Source of the DNA: Platycnemis pennipes
Lineage: Eukaryota > Arthropoda > Insecta > Odonata > Platycnemididae
DNA: 64,000 bases
Assembly: GCA_933228895.1 (NCBI GenBank)
Contig: OW121857.1
Coordinates: 79,541,672-79,605,671 of the forward strand
Reading direction: 5' to 3'
Shown here piece after piece: positions 33,916-46,290 of this stretch. A program made the position numbers and the translations under genes. The stretch's first letter is position 1, and every line of letters starts with the position of its first letter. The notes beneath the pieces are model-generated. The model saw nothing but the letters and a program-made list of their open reading frames with translations. It did not search any database and was not told where the DNA came from.

Positions 33916-34455
33916 AATGGGGGCGTTCACTCAGAACCGAAATCGCAATTTTGTACACGAAATCGTTAGATGGAAACGAAAAACGAATTTTAGTGAAAAA
34001 ATTAATCTTCTAACCACAACCTTTCACTCATAGATCAAAAATTAAAATAAGCAAAAGGTGACGCCCACCGAAAATGCTGCTGTGATAACATTGACGTCAT
34101 TTTCCTCCCGTCCTTGACTGCTTTCAGGGGAGGGGGAAGGGAGTGGAGGGGGGTTCTTGGAAGGTCTGCTCGCACAGATGCTGTCGAAATCGCTCCCATT
34201 GGCCGAGTCAGCTGTGTCTCCCCCCCTTTGCGATAAGGCAAAGTAGCTTCGCGGGCTCAGTTGTGATTGGACGAAGTAGATATACGTCAGAGGTTGCACC
34301 ACACCCACTTTTCCGAAAGGGTTAAAAACATCAGTTTTTCGCCGCTTATAACTCGGGAAATAATTGTCGGATCAGAAAACGGAAAAATACGGGTCCTTTT
34401 ATTTTACAAACTCTATCAGATTCGGCAATTAAAAAATATGGTAAACGACCCCATT
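33916..34455 (+). mobile_element. MITE, AATGGGG family (540 bases)
   Basis: Termini AATGGGGGCGTTCAC and GTAAACGACCCCATT. It is collinear with 5027-5560 over its full length, differing by scattered substitutions. Confidence 0.87.
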
Positions 34456-34762
34456 CCGCTGCCTCACATGGGAATGCATAGCCACAATAAAACAAACCTA
34501 ATTTTTTCGGACTCCCTCGTATTTTTCATGACGTTTTCATTTCCTCCAACTTCATGAAAAATCCGCTCCCCACTGTGTAGGGGTTGGAAGAGCTAATTTA
34601 TCGATATAAATATAATTAATTCATAAAATACTCTTTGCGTTATCGGGTTCTGTCTACTGGTGCAGCTACATAGGCAGCTACATACGTTTGTTGACGACAG
34701 TTTCTCCCACATTTTAGGAGGCGTGTACAGATCGAAGTAACGATTGGATTATTTTGGGCGGT

Positions 34763-34862
34763 ATCCACATCTACGTAATACCCTGCGAGCCAACGTGATG
34801 GTGTGTGGCAGGGGTTGAAAATCACTAGATATGCAACACTTGCATGCAAATTTCAACGGTAT
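34763..34862 (-). mobile_element. LINE-A tail fragment, reverse strand
   Basis: ATCCACATCTACGTAATACC, CTGCGAGCCAACGTGATGG and TGTGTGGCAGGGG form the reverse complement of the tail block; the copy ends near the GTGCATG motif. Confidence 0.8.
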
Positions 34863-35098
34863 ACTCAGATAGTCCCATGTGGCGGAACCGGAAAATTGAA
34901 TCATAAATGACAAACGCTACGGAAGACTTCGTTTTAACAGAGTCATGGTATTTCATCCAGTGATCACAGAGCCTGTGCTTTTAAAATGGATTATGTTACG
35001 TTGACTAGTCAGTGAAGTAAGATCCTGGCAGTAACGCATCGATTAAGTTCACGAATGAAAATTTTTCAAGACTCTCGGGGACCGCCGGATATCCTAAC

Positions 35099-35331
35099 GT
35101 TTTAATGTAGGAAATAGTAGTAGGCGTAACTTTATGGGAATCAATCATCATAGGGAGGTTTGAAGGAATTTCAACTCTGACATTTCCGCATATAACTTCA
35201 TTTGTTTCGACATGGTTTCGTTACCGTGTCACTTGAAGATGTTAGTCGGTCACAAAATCTTTGCATGAAAAAACAAAGCTATGTGTGGAAGTAGCAGAGT
35301 CGCAATTCCTTCAAACCTCCCTAGTTTTAAT
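35099..35331 (-). mobile_element. Penelope-like foldback insertion with 8-bp TSD
   Basis: GTTTTAAT flanks the insert (35099-35106 and 35324-35331). A 44-base leader containing GGCGTAACTTTATGG precedes a hairpin with perfect 20-bp arms, TAGGGAGGTTTGAAGGAATT (35151-35170) and its complement at 35304-35323, which ends exactly at the TSD. The centre holds GTTTCGTTACCGTGTCACTT, a weak reverse-strand hammerhead-like segment. Confidence 0.72.
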
Positions 35332-36255
35332 ATATGTTTACCAGATATGAGGCGTTCCATTTTAACTAACGTTCCACTTCGGTCATCCATTCCTCGTGAA
35401 TGACTCGTGGCTTGAGTGTTTCGCACGCCAAAAAGACCTCTTAGCGGGGCTCTGGACTCCTCCCTGCAGACAAAATACTTTTGGGTTCTAATTCGGTTGG
35501 TTGTCGCGAAGAAATAAATTATCCCAAGCAGACGAAGGGAAGCGTCAGCGGCCAGGGATGTCGCTCGTCCCATTCCTCCGGCTAGGTGAAAGCCGCAGTA
35601 ACTTTTTGAGCGTCTGTTTCTCCAAGTTAATGGCGCCAACGCTTCTTCTCCTTTTCTTGGGAAGAAAAATAGTCCAAAAAAATAAAATAAAGAAATTGTG
35701 TCCGATCGCGGGGGAACAGGGTGATTTTTCGTACGGCGATAACTCCACATTTCAAAATTGATGGCTCTAGCATTTCCGGGTTGGCGACCATATCAGATTT
35801 GGTGGGGGGAAGTCATTCGACAGTAGCTACGTGGTGGTTATTTGACACTAGGTATTTGATCGTAAATGTCCTTCGATCGTTTTAATTAATTGAGGAAATA
35901 TTTCTTATCCCCCCTCATCCATTTCCATTGTGTGTCGTAGATGCAATTTTTTCAAGTCTGGTGACTCTATGAATCAATACTTGCTCGGGTGCATTCAATC
36001 ATTCAAGCAGGTTAGGTAAATCACTAAGTATTGATGTTGATACCATGCATGTTTTCTTTTGGTGATAATTTTTCCGTGAAGTCGATGTAATACATCATAC
36101 TAGCAGGATGCAGTCAACAACTCATGATATAACAATAGGTTTAGCATAGAGCAATGTCTAACTTGACTTAATCTTAAGTCTAATCTTAGATACTGATTAA
36201 AACTTTAAAGAGAAGACGAGACAACTAAGTCAGCAATATCTTGAGGCTTGATGGT

Positions 36256-36296
36256 CTGATGAAGACCGTACTAATCTAGTGACTAGTACGGCCGGC
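36256..36296 (+). other. Hammerhead-like stem-loop with intact CTGATGA
   Basis: CTGATGA (36256-36262) is followed by a perfect 8-bp stem, CCGTACTA / TAGTACGG (36266-36273 and 36284-36291). The expected GAAA after the stem is replaced by CCGGCTATC, so this cannot be a working ribozyme as it stands. It is probably a relic of a Penelope-type terminal repeat. Confidence 0.45.
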
Positions 36297-37398
36297 TATC
36301 ATTAACAAGTATCTCTTGACTCTTATGTGATTCTTCTTCCTAGTATACACGATAATTCATTTAAAGGGCATACTATTTGCGGGAAACATAAAAGCCTTGT
36401 ATTCTTTTAATTTTATTTTAGCAAAAAAGTATCATATTATCATCATTTTTACGTTTTATATGGTTGAGATCTTTGGCAGGGAAAAATTTTCTTTGATTGC
36501 TAAATGCTATCATGAATTTCACCCTTATCCTTCGTAAGTACGAGACTCGTACAACCATGTGCTACATAGCAAAGCATGTGATGAATGGCAGGAAAATTTG
36601 TTCCCGATAGAGACCAGTGAGGACTCCAATTGATCGAGGAAGTGAATCTTTCTCTCATTAATGATTTTTATCTAGGTTACACAAGAGTTTTAGGAATCGG
36701 CTCTGCACGAGACGATGATTAAAATAATATCGATCCATTCTCTCATCGCAAAAATGCATATGTATGGGTGAATCTTTTCAAATTACCCGAAGCGATTATA
36801 TTTCCAGCGACGAAAGCATTCCTCCTCCCTTGTTTCTCTTTCCTTTCGGCAATTCCAGTTCCCTTAAACTACACGGTCGTTGATTTTTGATGTCCGTAAC
36901 ACCGGAGGAGACCTCAGCTTCCTTAAAAAGGCAAATCCTTTGATAAATTCCCGCGAAGCGTCTCTGGAATCCACTCTGGGGCCGATGCTGGGAATCCGAT
37001 TTTCGTGGCGATTGCTGTAATGGCTTTCCACTTGGGATTCCCGAGGGTGATTCCCATTCGAGGCTAATTTTTTTGTTTCTGAATCCGAGGCGGTTGATAA
37101 GGAGAGCGCTTTCATGTGCAGTATGCATAAATTTGACATTTTTAAAATTTGTCTTGCTGACTAGTTGTCTTCTATCTCGTGAATATGATTTTTTTGGTTC
37201 CATTGAATCAGAATTGCATCTGAGAATTATCATATTAACTGGTTGTATGCCACCGCCGTTTAACTTATAGATGATAGGAATCGCTGTTTTAATTGAATTG
37301 ACTTATTTAAGTATGCATTTTATATTGATGTAATTCGATTAAAATAATCTCCATAGATCGAAATTAATTTTACGGTCATAAGAAAATTTAATTACGGC

Positions 37399-37433
37399 AA
37401 TCAGTACCAAAATTTATTTTTGGTACTGATTAC
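37399..37433. repeat. Short AT-rich hairpin
   Basis: AATCAGTACCAAAA pairs exactly with TTTTGGTACTGATT across a short TTTA-rich loop. Confidence 0.6.
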
Positions 37434-40400
37434 TGGAGAGAAATTTAAAGTTTGTATCCATAATTGCGTAGTCATCAGCATAAAATGATGCATTTTTTAG
37501 TCATAAGTAATACCCCTGTAAATTCATAATTCGTCATCAAAGTTGTGTATTGTGTTTCTGGTGCTTTAGCTGAGCTGAACAGAGGGCATGGTTATCACAT
37601 TTATATGCATTCGTTTGTATGAATTGATATATTTGAGAACGATGCGACAGTTTTCTTCATTGTCAATAGCAAACAGATTTTCCCTGTCTCTTCATAACGT
37701 CGTTATCAAACCTTTTCGGCTTTTTTTTTAATTAAACGATATTTCGGAGGTCATCTTCACTTGGTAATGAGTCTCGGCTTATGATGGATGAATCACGGAA
37801 GGTCGCTGAAACCTCTTAAAAATATTCAAACTCTACTCCTGTATTATTGAGTGAAACCCGATCCCTCGCTGGGAAAAATAACTGAAGTATTCATTCTCCT
37901 CGAATAAACGACCTCATTTCGGGAACGCTGAAATTGGAATCACTGAACGTTCAACACAGCAAAATTTAAATACAAAAACCCTTGCTTGTCTTCGCAGTTC
38001 TTTATCAATTATGCTCCTTCTTATCTCTTTCTTAGACTTTAAAAATAAAACAAAACAGCAAAAAGTGAAACTATTCATGGACCACGGATACAGGTCACTA
38101 CAGGGACAAAAATCAATAGCTCTTTATCTTTTCTTAGGGATAATTTTTATTCATTCGCCCAACTAACGTATGGTAATTCATATTTTCCGATGAATGTTAA
38201 AAATATACCATAGAGCAATAATAAACATATGTGAGGAATCAATTATTAAAAACTAAGAATATGTGTCTTAATAAAAGGTTGAAATGAAAATATTTGTTCA
38301 AAGATTACAATCGTTTGGAGCCAATCATAATCAGTACCATATGGAACACCCTGCTACCAATCTTTCTTGCTGAATTAGTCAGTATCTTATGGTATTTAAT
38401 AGATCTTCTCCCATACTTTAGCATTTTTTTCAATCTACATTGTGTAGTTACCTAGAAGAAAGATTCGAAGCGGCGAGTTAGAAGGGATGCACTGTTCCGA
38501 GAGCGTTTGATGCGAGATCAGGCGCTTCCGTGGGTATCCTCTGAGGCTTCAGATATGATGTAATTATCCGTGGAGTCGTTTAACGGGGTGGAATTTGTTA
38601 CCCTTAAATGCCACCCTTTCCCTCACCCCATCACCCTCCACATTTCCCTCCATCCTGCTCTCGATGTCATCAAAAAATAGTCCTTATCTCACCGACTAAT
38701 GCCAAGAAAAAAATTTGGGGAAGAGGACGTCGGAAGGGGCTCGCTGTGGTCCAACTAAACCCGATAATCGATTCTAATCAGCGCAACTCGACCAATCAGC
38801 GGAGCGCAACGGATTCCGGACGGCCCCCTGGGTTGGGGGAGGGGGAGGCTTGGGGGCAGAGCGGAGAGACAAAAGGATCCGGCCTCCGGACAATAGCATT
38901 CCCGCCCCCGGCGGCGGCTGCAACAACCTCCCGGCAGAACGGTCGACGTACGCCGATCCTACCGCAGACTCTAACCACAACTCTCTACTCCACCCGTCAC
39001 CTCCGATCCCATCCTCATGCCCTACTCACGTGACTAAGGGTATGAGGCTAGCGGCGGTGGAGATACACTGGATGGTGAGGGAATTGCGTCAACCGCCATT
39101 TTATCGGTGTCTTCTCTCTGATGTCCTCCAAATTTGAACTTTCTCGCAGCACACCCATTGTCTAGAAAAATTAAAACAAACGTTGCTGGCAGGTAGCTAA
39201 ACGAGCATAATACATTTCATGTCACAAGGTATCCGAGTCAAGCGAAGAGGAGGAATTTGAAATAGGTAAAGAGTGGATAGTGGAGTTTTTGGAAACTTAG
39301 AAGGGGAGGTCAAAGCGTAGGGAAAGCGCTTTGTGGGGATTCGAAGGCAATAGGAGGCTAAGAGGTGGAGAAGAAAGAGTGCTGGCCAGTATATGCTTAC
39401 CAAGAGAATGCGCCTTGGTATTCGTGGCAACGTACATCAATAGCTTTCAGAAACGGTCGAAAACGTATCGGTGGGCCTCCGAAATTGTCATGAAACTTAA
39501 GGAATTAGGGTTAGGAAATACCGTATGCCCTCGCGGTCTCTTTAATGTTACTTGAAATTTCCTAAAATTGATACGGGTTATTGAGAGTACATCCTCCCAC
39601 GGTGCATCAACGCTAACAATAATCTTCTATCCCAGAGTTAGTAGATGGTCTCGTTTTTCTTAACAATACTTTATTTCTCAACATTAAATTTAGCGTAGTG
39701 CAAAAGATACTTGAGATTAATGGTCAATGGAATGATTTTGATGAATTAATTGTTCGACACCTCCAGAAATAATTTACTTATCACTACATTAGCGTTTTCA
39801 ACAAATATATTGATTATATTCAACCTTTAGTTTAGCGAATACTTTTTATTGAGGTATTTACGATTGCAAAATGCCGTTTACTTTAAGAAATTGAACAAAT
39901 TTAGAATTTTGCGGAAAATTTGTGTATAATTTAAAAATAATGTAGTACTTGATTCAATTTTTAGTTTTAATTGAATAATTGCGTATTTTATTCTTCCGTT
40001 ATAAAAAATGCCAGAAATACCTTTCCCGTTCACCATTAATGCCGTATCAAACTCCATTCGATGCTGTTCAATCTTCATTGTATTGCTTGTGGGTAAATGA
40101 TATCTGTCAGAATAAGGAGGCATATTATTTCTTTTATGCATTTTTGTGAAGACTATTGTGTATTGTGAATTTTTCGTAAGGGTAGTTTCCTATTATTTTT
40201 TTATTGTCTTGATCGAAAGTTTAAAACCCATGGAGTACGTATTTCGAGCTGTTCGATTTTAGAATGACCTTAAGTATTTTTCCTCATCAATTAAAAAGTG
40301 AAAAAAATCAACGGCGCGAAAACGCGACTGCAAACTATTGCATGCCGGTAAACCATACGTGTGACGTCAAACTCTTTCGTCTACCTGCCGTTAGCTGGTG

Positions 40401-40527
40401 CTGCGGACGCTTCCAAGCAGACGATGCACGCCGTTAAAGCTTATTCACTAGAATCGGAGGTTTATTTATTTATTTAAAATTATTTATGCAGTTGATACGT
40501 TTAAAAACAGTTGTTTTACTAGGCATA

Positions 40528-40562
40528 CCGTGAAGTTCGGCCATCGCCACGCGAACTTCACG
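40528..40562. repeat. GC-containing hairpin
   Basis: CGTGAAGTTCG and CGAACTTCACG form an 11-bp perfect stem around a 12-base loop. Nearby sequence shows no coding or repeat family that I recognise. Confidence 0.6.
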
Positions 40563-41009
40563 CCATGCTTCGCAGTAGCAGAGGACTCCACAAGCAGGAT
40601 GCCCTGTGGAACCTATAGAACGATTATTAATACCATGTTTAACGGAGGAGACTTTTCGAACTTTGATAGTTTCCACTCACCATTATTAATACTGAGCTAT
40701 TATTAATTATTACAGGATATTATTAATACACTAGAGCTGAAGGGCTCTGAAATACAATGGTAAGTTCAGGAGACGAATTTTCCTATGCCTCGCAACTTAA
40801 ACTACATACTTGTTACGTCAAAAGAAGGCAGGTACCCTGCCATTTCTGAGCTCTTTGAAATGGTCTTAAAATTAACATTTAATTTTATAGTAAGCTAGAA
40901 TTTCACAATCCAAACTTTTTGCGTAAAATTAATATATTTAAGATAGGGCACGAATCGCAGTTAATGAATTCTGTTTACTTTGATGAAGGAAACTACCCGA
41001 TATGTTCGG

Positions 41010-41090
41010 AGAACCCTGAAAGCCACCTCGAGGGTGTGTGGCAGGGGGTGAGCAATTACCAAAGGTGTACTAATGGTTACAATACTGAAG
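41010..41090 (-). mobile_element. LINE-A tail fragment, subtype 3, reverse strand
   Basis: CCCTGAAAGCCACCTCGAGG, GTGTGTGGCAGGGGGTGAGC, then GGTTACAATACTG. It lies next to a longer subtype-1 copy in the same orientation. Confidence 0.75.
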
Positions 41091-41095
41091 ACTAA

Positions 41096-41494
41096 TACAT
41101 CTACATCCACGCGATACCCTGCAAGACACCGCGAGGGTGTGTGGCAGGGGGTGAAGATCACCAAGCATGCACTATTGACATGCAAACAAGCAACTATAGG
41201 GTCTCATGCAACTAGATTGTTAGTATCTATAGTATTAAGGGATTAATACATGCATCATGCACTACAGACTACTCTAAAAGATTTCCCCTACCTATCCCTT
41301 TGCTATGCCACCTATTCTGTTCTCTTATAGTACGGGGGAAAATGCCATTTTGAATGTATCAGTACGGCCATCTATCTCTCTAATCTTATTTATCTGGTCG
41401 AATATAGCATAATACGCTGGTGTTTTTAATATGTGCCTAACGTCTTCAGTAAAGCTATCCGATTGAATTTCTCTAATAGATTTGCTTTGTATTT
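41096..41494 (-). mobile_element. LINE-A 3' end, tail subtype 1, reverse strand
   Basis: Read in reverse, the end of the reverse-transcriptase frame (GCATAATACGCTGG and TTCAGTAAAGCTATCC, reversed) is followed by the whole subtype-1 3' UTR, including the uninterrupted junction ACTAACAATCTAGTTG, and by the tail block. This copy is the best reference for the empty site of the nested insertion at 31810. Confidence 0.85.
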
Positions 41495-43670
41495 AGGTTA
41501 ATGTCGCTCTCGTCGGGAGAACCGATGGTCAAACCTCATTAGAGGGGTTGGAGCTCCCGCAGCAAATACTGAAGAGACAAACAACAGAGGGCCCACGGGT
41601 ATCCGTCCAACTTTAATAAGATTAGAAAAGTATCCTAAAGCGTGTTTTAGAATTATTGCCCGAGTTAAGTACCCTCTCTCCACAATTCTACATTGCCTAG
41701 CTAATATTTCTCGTCTACAACATTTTGAATTTTACCGTGTAGGAATACATTGGAACGCTCTTATGACTGCCAGTGTGTTCCTTCATGCTCATTCGTAGTG
41801 CACATTAGATGCAGGGGAAACCATCCTCCTCCCTTATTTTTTAAAAATTTTTTCTAATTTTTTTAAAGCGAAGAAAGTCCCTCTCACCCTCCTCCGTTCG
41901 CAGGCCATCCATCTATCGAAATAACACATCTCACCGTCCCCGCTGACTCCTCAAAGGTGTTGACTGGACCGCCATTCTCGGAATGCCCTGACCGGAAGGT
42001 GTTAATAATAACATATTGGAGAAACAATGTTCCCATTACGTCGGGCCCATATTAATTTTTTCCCTTGCGCCGCCCATCTATCGGCTTGGGCCCCTGCCCA
42101 TTATAACTCATCGAACTTTCTAATCTCCAGGGGCGTGAGGAAATCACTCAACTCCGGAGGCCCTGTCGGCCTGAAGAATTTTCGTATCCAAAATCTTTCT
42201 GAGAACCGTTTTGCCGTGCCTTGTGGGGAAGAATTCGGTCCGTAGCCGAGACCAGAGCTTACGTGCAGGCATTCTTTTGATATAGCTTCTACCAAAATCA
42301 TCTATATTGGAGTGAATCATAAAGAACGCCTTCATTTCTCAGCTATAATTTATTCCACGGAGATAGGAAGTAATAATGCATGTTAGGTGCATTGTTCACT
42401 CAGTAGCTCGGAAATTTTTAATGCGCTGTTAACCAGGGACTGAGTTTTTTGGAATAGCACGCATTGTGCCTGCTCGAAAAGGTCTTACTTTAAATTTTAG
42501 TGTTAACTAAACCACTATTGATCAACTCAAGAAAGAAGCACTTTTATCATTTTGCAGTGATTGTCCGTTTCACTCGACGCTATGGTACATAAGTTACCAC
42601 CAGATATGCGCAAGGGATCTAATTATACATTAGTAAGTCGGTAGGTGTTTGCAGAATTGTAATGAGAGAATATACCACATCATCCCTGTATACCCTCGGG
42701 ATAATACACAAGGATAATTACTATACCACAAAAGGATTTAATTATAGGACTGACATGGGTCATCTTCTGTTTTCATATTCATATTTAAAAATTTGATAGC
42801 TCTCCAACTAGGGATGGTTTCTGTACCGTTTAAACAGGTTAATTTGTTTTTGGTTAAACTTGTGCTCAAAACTTCGTGTTCTTTGTCCTTTCACGTAACT
42901 TCGTTAAATTTCTGTTTTTTGATTGCCACCAGTGCTTTTAACGGGGTTAACTTTTCCCTTCTAATTTTATCGAGAAGCGTAAAATCATTAATCGGGTTTT
43001 AAGCGCCTCAACGACTTGATTCATTTCGTGCCGTCTTACTTACATTTAAGTCTGAAGACCAACTTAGCATCTTCATCCTGACGGATTTCGAATACCTTTG
43101 CGTTGTGAAGCAATAACCATGTAGCTACCGCGGCAGCGATTATTATCACCCGAATTTATAAGAAGACCTTTTGTCTAGGAGGCATTTAGTATCATCTAAT
43201 TGTTGCAGCTGCAACTTCCCTTCTGTTTTGCCTAAATGTTCCCCTTAACTAAGGAATCGAATAAATATTACACAAATACTTGCTCCGTACTAACATAAAT
43301 TACGGTTACCGTGCGTGGAAATTCCTTGTGAAAATCTATTTATCCAAACTCTCCATATTACAATATAAAGCCCCAAAAACAACAAACCTTCCTATTTGTC
43401 CGAATCTCCTACTTTTAAGATTACTTAGAAATGTTGGCCCTTGAAACCACCTCCTGAATCTAGCCTCCCCCTTCCATCAATTTCTGGGATCCCTCAATAA
43501 TAAGCCTCTTGACCTCGTCTGTAATTACCCTGAAAATCCACTCTTCACATACTTGAGTTCTCAATATGGCCAAATTGGAAGACTTTAATTGCTACGTGAA
43601 TTCATACATTTAAGCAACCAGTTTAATCCTTTTAAATTAATATAACACGTATGCTAGCCTGCCATAGTAG
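41495..43670. other. Unassigned
   Basis: No family recognised. Bases 42030-42330 have open frames on both strands without known motifs. Confidence 0.45.
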
Positions 43671-43815
43671 CCTGGTTGGTAGCATGCCTGATGGCAACTC
43701 AAGGGTCGCGGGTACGAATGCAATCCATGGCATGGATATTGTCTTTGGTTTAGGTTTAAGAACTTACGTTACATTAGCCGTTTGAACACGTTAAACTCAA
43801 GTCTACTGCGACGCA
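43671..43815 (+). repeat. SINE-B copy (tRNA-derived)
   Basis: CCATAGTAGCCTGGTTGGTA (A-box region), GGGTACGAATGCAATCC (B-box region), then CATGGATATTGTCTTTGG and TTAAACTCAAG. It is not a functional tRNA: no acceptor stem can be formed. Confidence 0.6.
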
Positions 43816-45299
43816 TTAGGCTGAAAACACGATAATTATATAACTCACACTTAACACCCAATAGTCGGTAGGTTTCGTCCGGGGACTTTAATGCGTCACG
43901 AACTGATAAGGGTTTTCATTTCCTTCCGAAGATTTCTTGAAGTGTTGGATTGCTTGTCCAGTGCTAATTTTTGCGCGGAAATGGATTTGAGAGAGACATT
44001 GGAAAATCCATCGTTAGGGGGGGAAGAAAAAAGACGAATCAAAGGGCGTATGTTTTCTTTTTTTTCGATCGAGCTCCTCCAGACGTGCTAAAACCCCTTC
44101 GTTTCCCTCGCTTCGAAAAGCCTCGCCGCGCCGGCCTTCAAATAATGGGGGGGGGGCTGTTGATGGATCGGCGGCGGTTGCTAGGGAAAATGTTTGGATT
44201 CCCGGTTGCGCCGCGAGGATCGAGCCGGGTGGGACCGAAAACCCTCACGCAATAGGCACCGTGTTATATACACATAACATCGTCTGGCAGGGGATTTATA
44301 ATGGTTAAGGGGGGGGGGGGGACCCTTTGCTCGGTTTTCCCGAGGCGTTGGGGAGTTGAAAGTGGTCGGGTGCGGGAAGTGTGGGTGGGTCTCCCTTTGT
44401 TTACTGATTTGCAAGGCTCTCTCTCAAACACCCATCCTGTTTCAGCACTCCACCGTAACCTCACCCCCACGCCTATATTTACTCCTCAACGTGGAGAGCA
44501 TAAAGACGGCATCAAACGGAATCGCAAGGCTTTTAAACCGTTGAGTATTAAATGTTGGGGAGCTCTCTTTTGGATACAGGACTTGCTTGCTTCCCTCTTT
44601 TATTTTGGGAAAACATTGATTTACGACAGCGAGTGAGTGTGCGTGTGTGTACAGATCCGACCAAGGTTAACATTTGGGAACGATCGTCTCACCCCTCAAG
44701 GTTTTTTTTCCGTTTTATTCCTCAACGGACTTGGGTGTTTGGTCCACACTTTTGCTGTCGGCGCAGATGGCTCGACGACTTCATAACGGACGAGCCGGTC
44801 TGCGAGTAATGTTCGCCCACTCGTAAATAAAATTGCTATGCGACTATTTATCTTTTCGAATACAGTGGCGACGCACTTTGGATAGTTTTTTATTGGAATA
44901 TTTTGTTCCTTTTTTCATCACACACGCGCTGCACTTTCTTATTTTCGCGTGCATTCGCAAAATGTAGCCGAATCAACGAATAATGAAGTTGTTGCCACAC
45001 TCAACTTTTTTTTCAGACCTATTGTGAAAAGGTATCTCATTGAATTCTTTTGTTGAAGTCTCTTATTGAATTCTCTTGTTGAAGTTCTTCAGAAACTCCA
45101 AAATTGTAATGACGTGTTGTCCATAGCTATGGAAAACCTGACCCGGTGGAATTTTTGAGATTTTGTACTGTTAGTTCGCTGGGAAAACCTTCGATCTTAT
45201 ACAAAAAAATACATAAATAATTGAGCTCGAAACACATAATCCATTTTCAAAGCGGTTACATATTGATGAAGGGAAATAAAACAGCTCATTGTATAAATG
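43816..45299. other. Unassigned, with G-rich runs
   Basis: Runs of G near 44148-44156 and 44311-44321 and a CpG-rich patch at 44090-44240. No gene signal beyond accidental frames. Confidence 0.45.
45035..45084 (+). repeat. Two-unit tandem repeat
   Basis: TCTCATTGAATTCTTTTGTT and TCTTATTGAATTCTCTTGTT, each followed by GAAG: a unit of about 25 bases repeated twice. Confidence 0.6.
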
Positions 45300-46290
45300 T
45301 TTGAATACATTAAATTGTAAGCCTTCTTGGTTGAGTAGATGCCGAAAAAATCTTTTTAGAAAGCAAATATTGAACTAGATTCCTTATTGCCTACTATATT
45401 ATACTATTCCACAACCTGACCCTAGCAACACAGAGAGATTTTTGATACGCAATGGTCCGATGTAGTGGACCGATGAAATAATCAGGAGCCATTCGGTCGC
45501 TAGCATTGGCCTTTTTTTTCTCTGGGAGGAAAAAATTGCTTTATATAACCAGGTTGCTGATTTTAAAAAGACAATACATTAACGAACCAAGCAAGTATTT
45601 CTTCCTGGTTTTGGCCTTCAGCCATGTAAGCCTTGATAAATAAGGGGAAATGTGATCATCTTTCTTTAAGTTAATGATGAACCTTACACATATATTTAAT
45701 AGATGTTCTAGCTTTATATTGAGTTCTCCAGTAATATCGTGGTATACAAGGCAGCAATAATCAAATTGGGAGAAAATAAGTTAGAAGATAAGTTGCTTAC
45801 GTGTATGAAGGGGTAGGAGATTTTTTTAAATTATTAGCTGATGTAGGATCATATTAACCGTATTGCTCATGGCTAGCATATGGTTTTGCCAAGACATCGC
45901 GTACCATGGTGACCCCATGATTTCTTAGTTGTTTGAATCGGCATGAATCAGTTGTTGTATTTCTGCATCACCAACTGATATCTTAGGAATTCCATTAGCG
46001 TCGACATTTCTGAATAATTTTGAATTTCCAACAAGTATTGACCTGGTTTTGCTAAATTTCAGTTTTAAATTGTTATTTGCAGACCATAAATCGATAGCGT
46101 CCTCATCCTGGTTTACTTTGGCGATTGCATTATTCAGCTCACCCAAATGACAATGATAGTAAATCTGCAGGTCTTCAGCATGATTGAAGAATAATTTGAC
46201 TGGTGCCAAAATTGTATGGATTATTTTAATAGGTATGACTTTGGCACCCTCTATCGTTGAAAAATCCACCATCTTTTCTACCCTTTGATG
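45300..46290 (-). pseudogene. Second non-LTR reverse transcriptase relic, reverse strand
   Basis: From 46272 downward the frame contains HAEDLQIYYHCHLGELNNAI (a damaged F/YADD catalytic box followed by the usual LQIY), then NQDEDAIDLWSANNNLKLKF and SKTRSILVGNSK. After frameshifts it continues NLFSPNFDYCCLVYHDITGE, LNIKLEHLLNICVRFIINLK and PYLSRLTWLKAKTRKKYLLG. The order (YADD, thumb, PHFDYC..V, LNWL) is that of a CR1/Jockey-like non-LTR reverse transcriptase of a family distinct from LINE-A. The aspartate box has changed to AED and stops are frequent, so the copy is inactive. Confidence 0.8.

Larger units (their letters stand above)
35332..40990. other. Largely unassigned 5.6 kb
   Basis: Contains the hammerhead-like stem at 36256, small hairpins at 37399 and 40528, and a GC-rich, CpG-containing block at about 38750-39010 that could be regulatory. 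No exon could be supported. Confidence 0.45.

Noticed and set aside
35250..35750. 166-codon reverse frame as a gene
   Set aside because: No recognisable domain; it starts in a Penelope-like hairpin and is overlapped by open frames in two other phases.
38750..39010. CpG-island promoter of an upstream Tret1-like exon
   Set aside because: The block is GC-rich but I see no exon, start signal or splice donor to link it with the gene 18 kb downstream.
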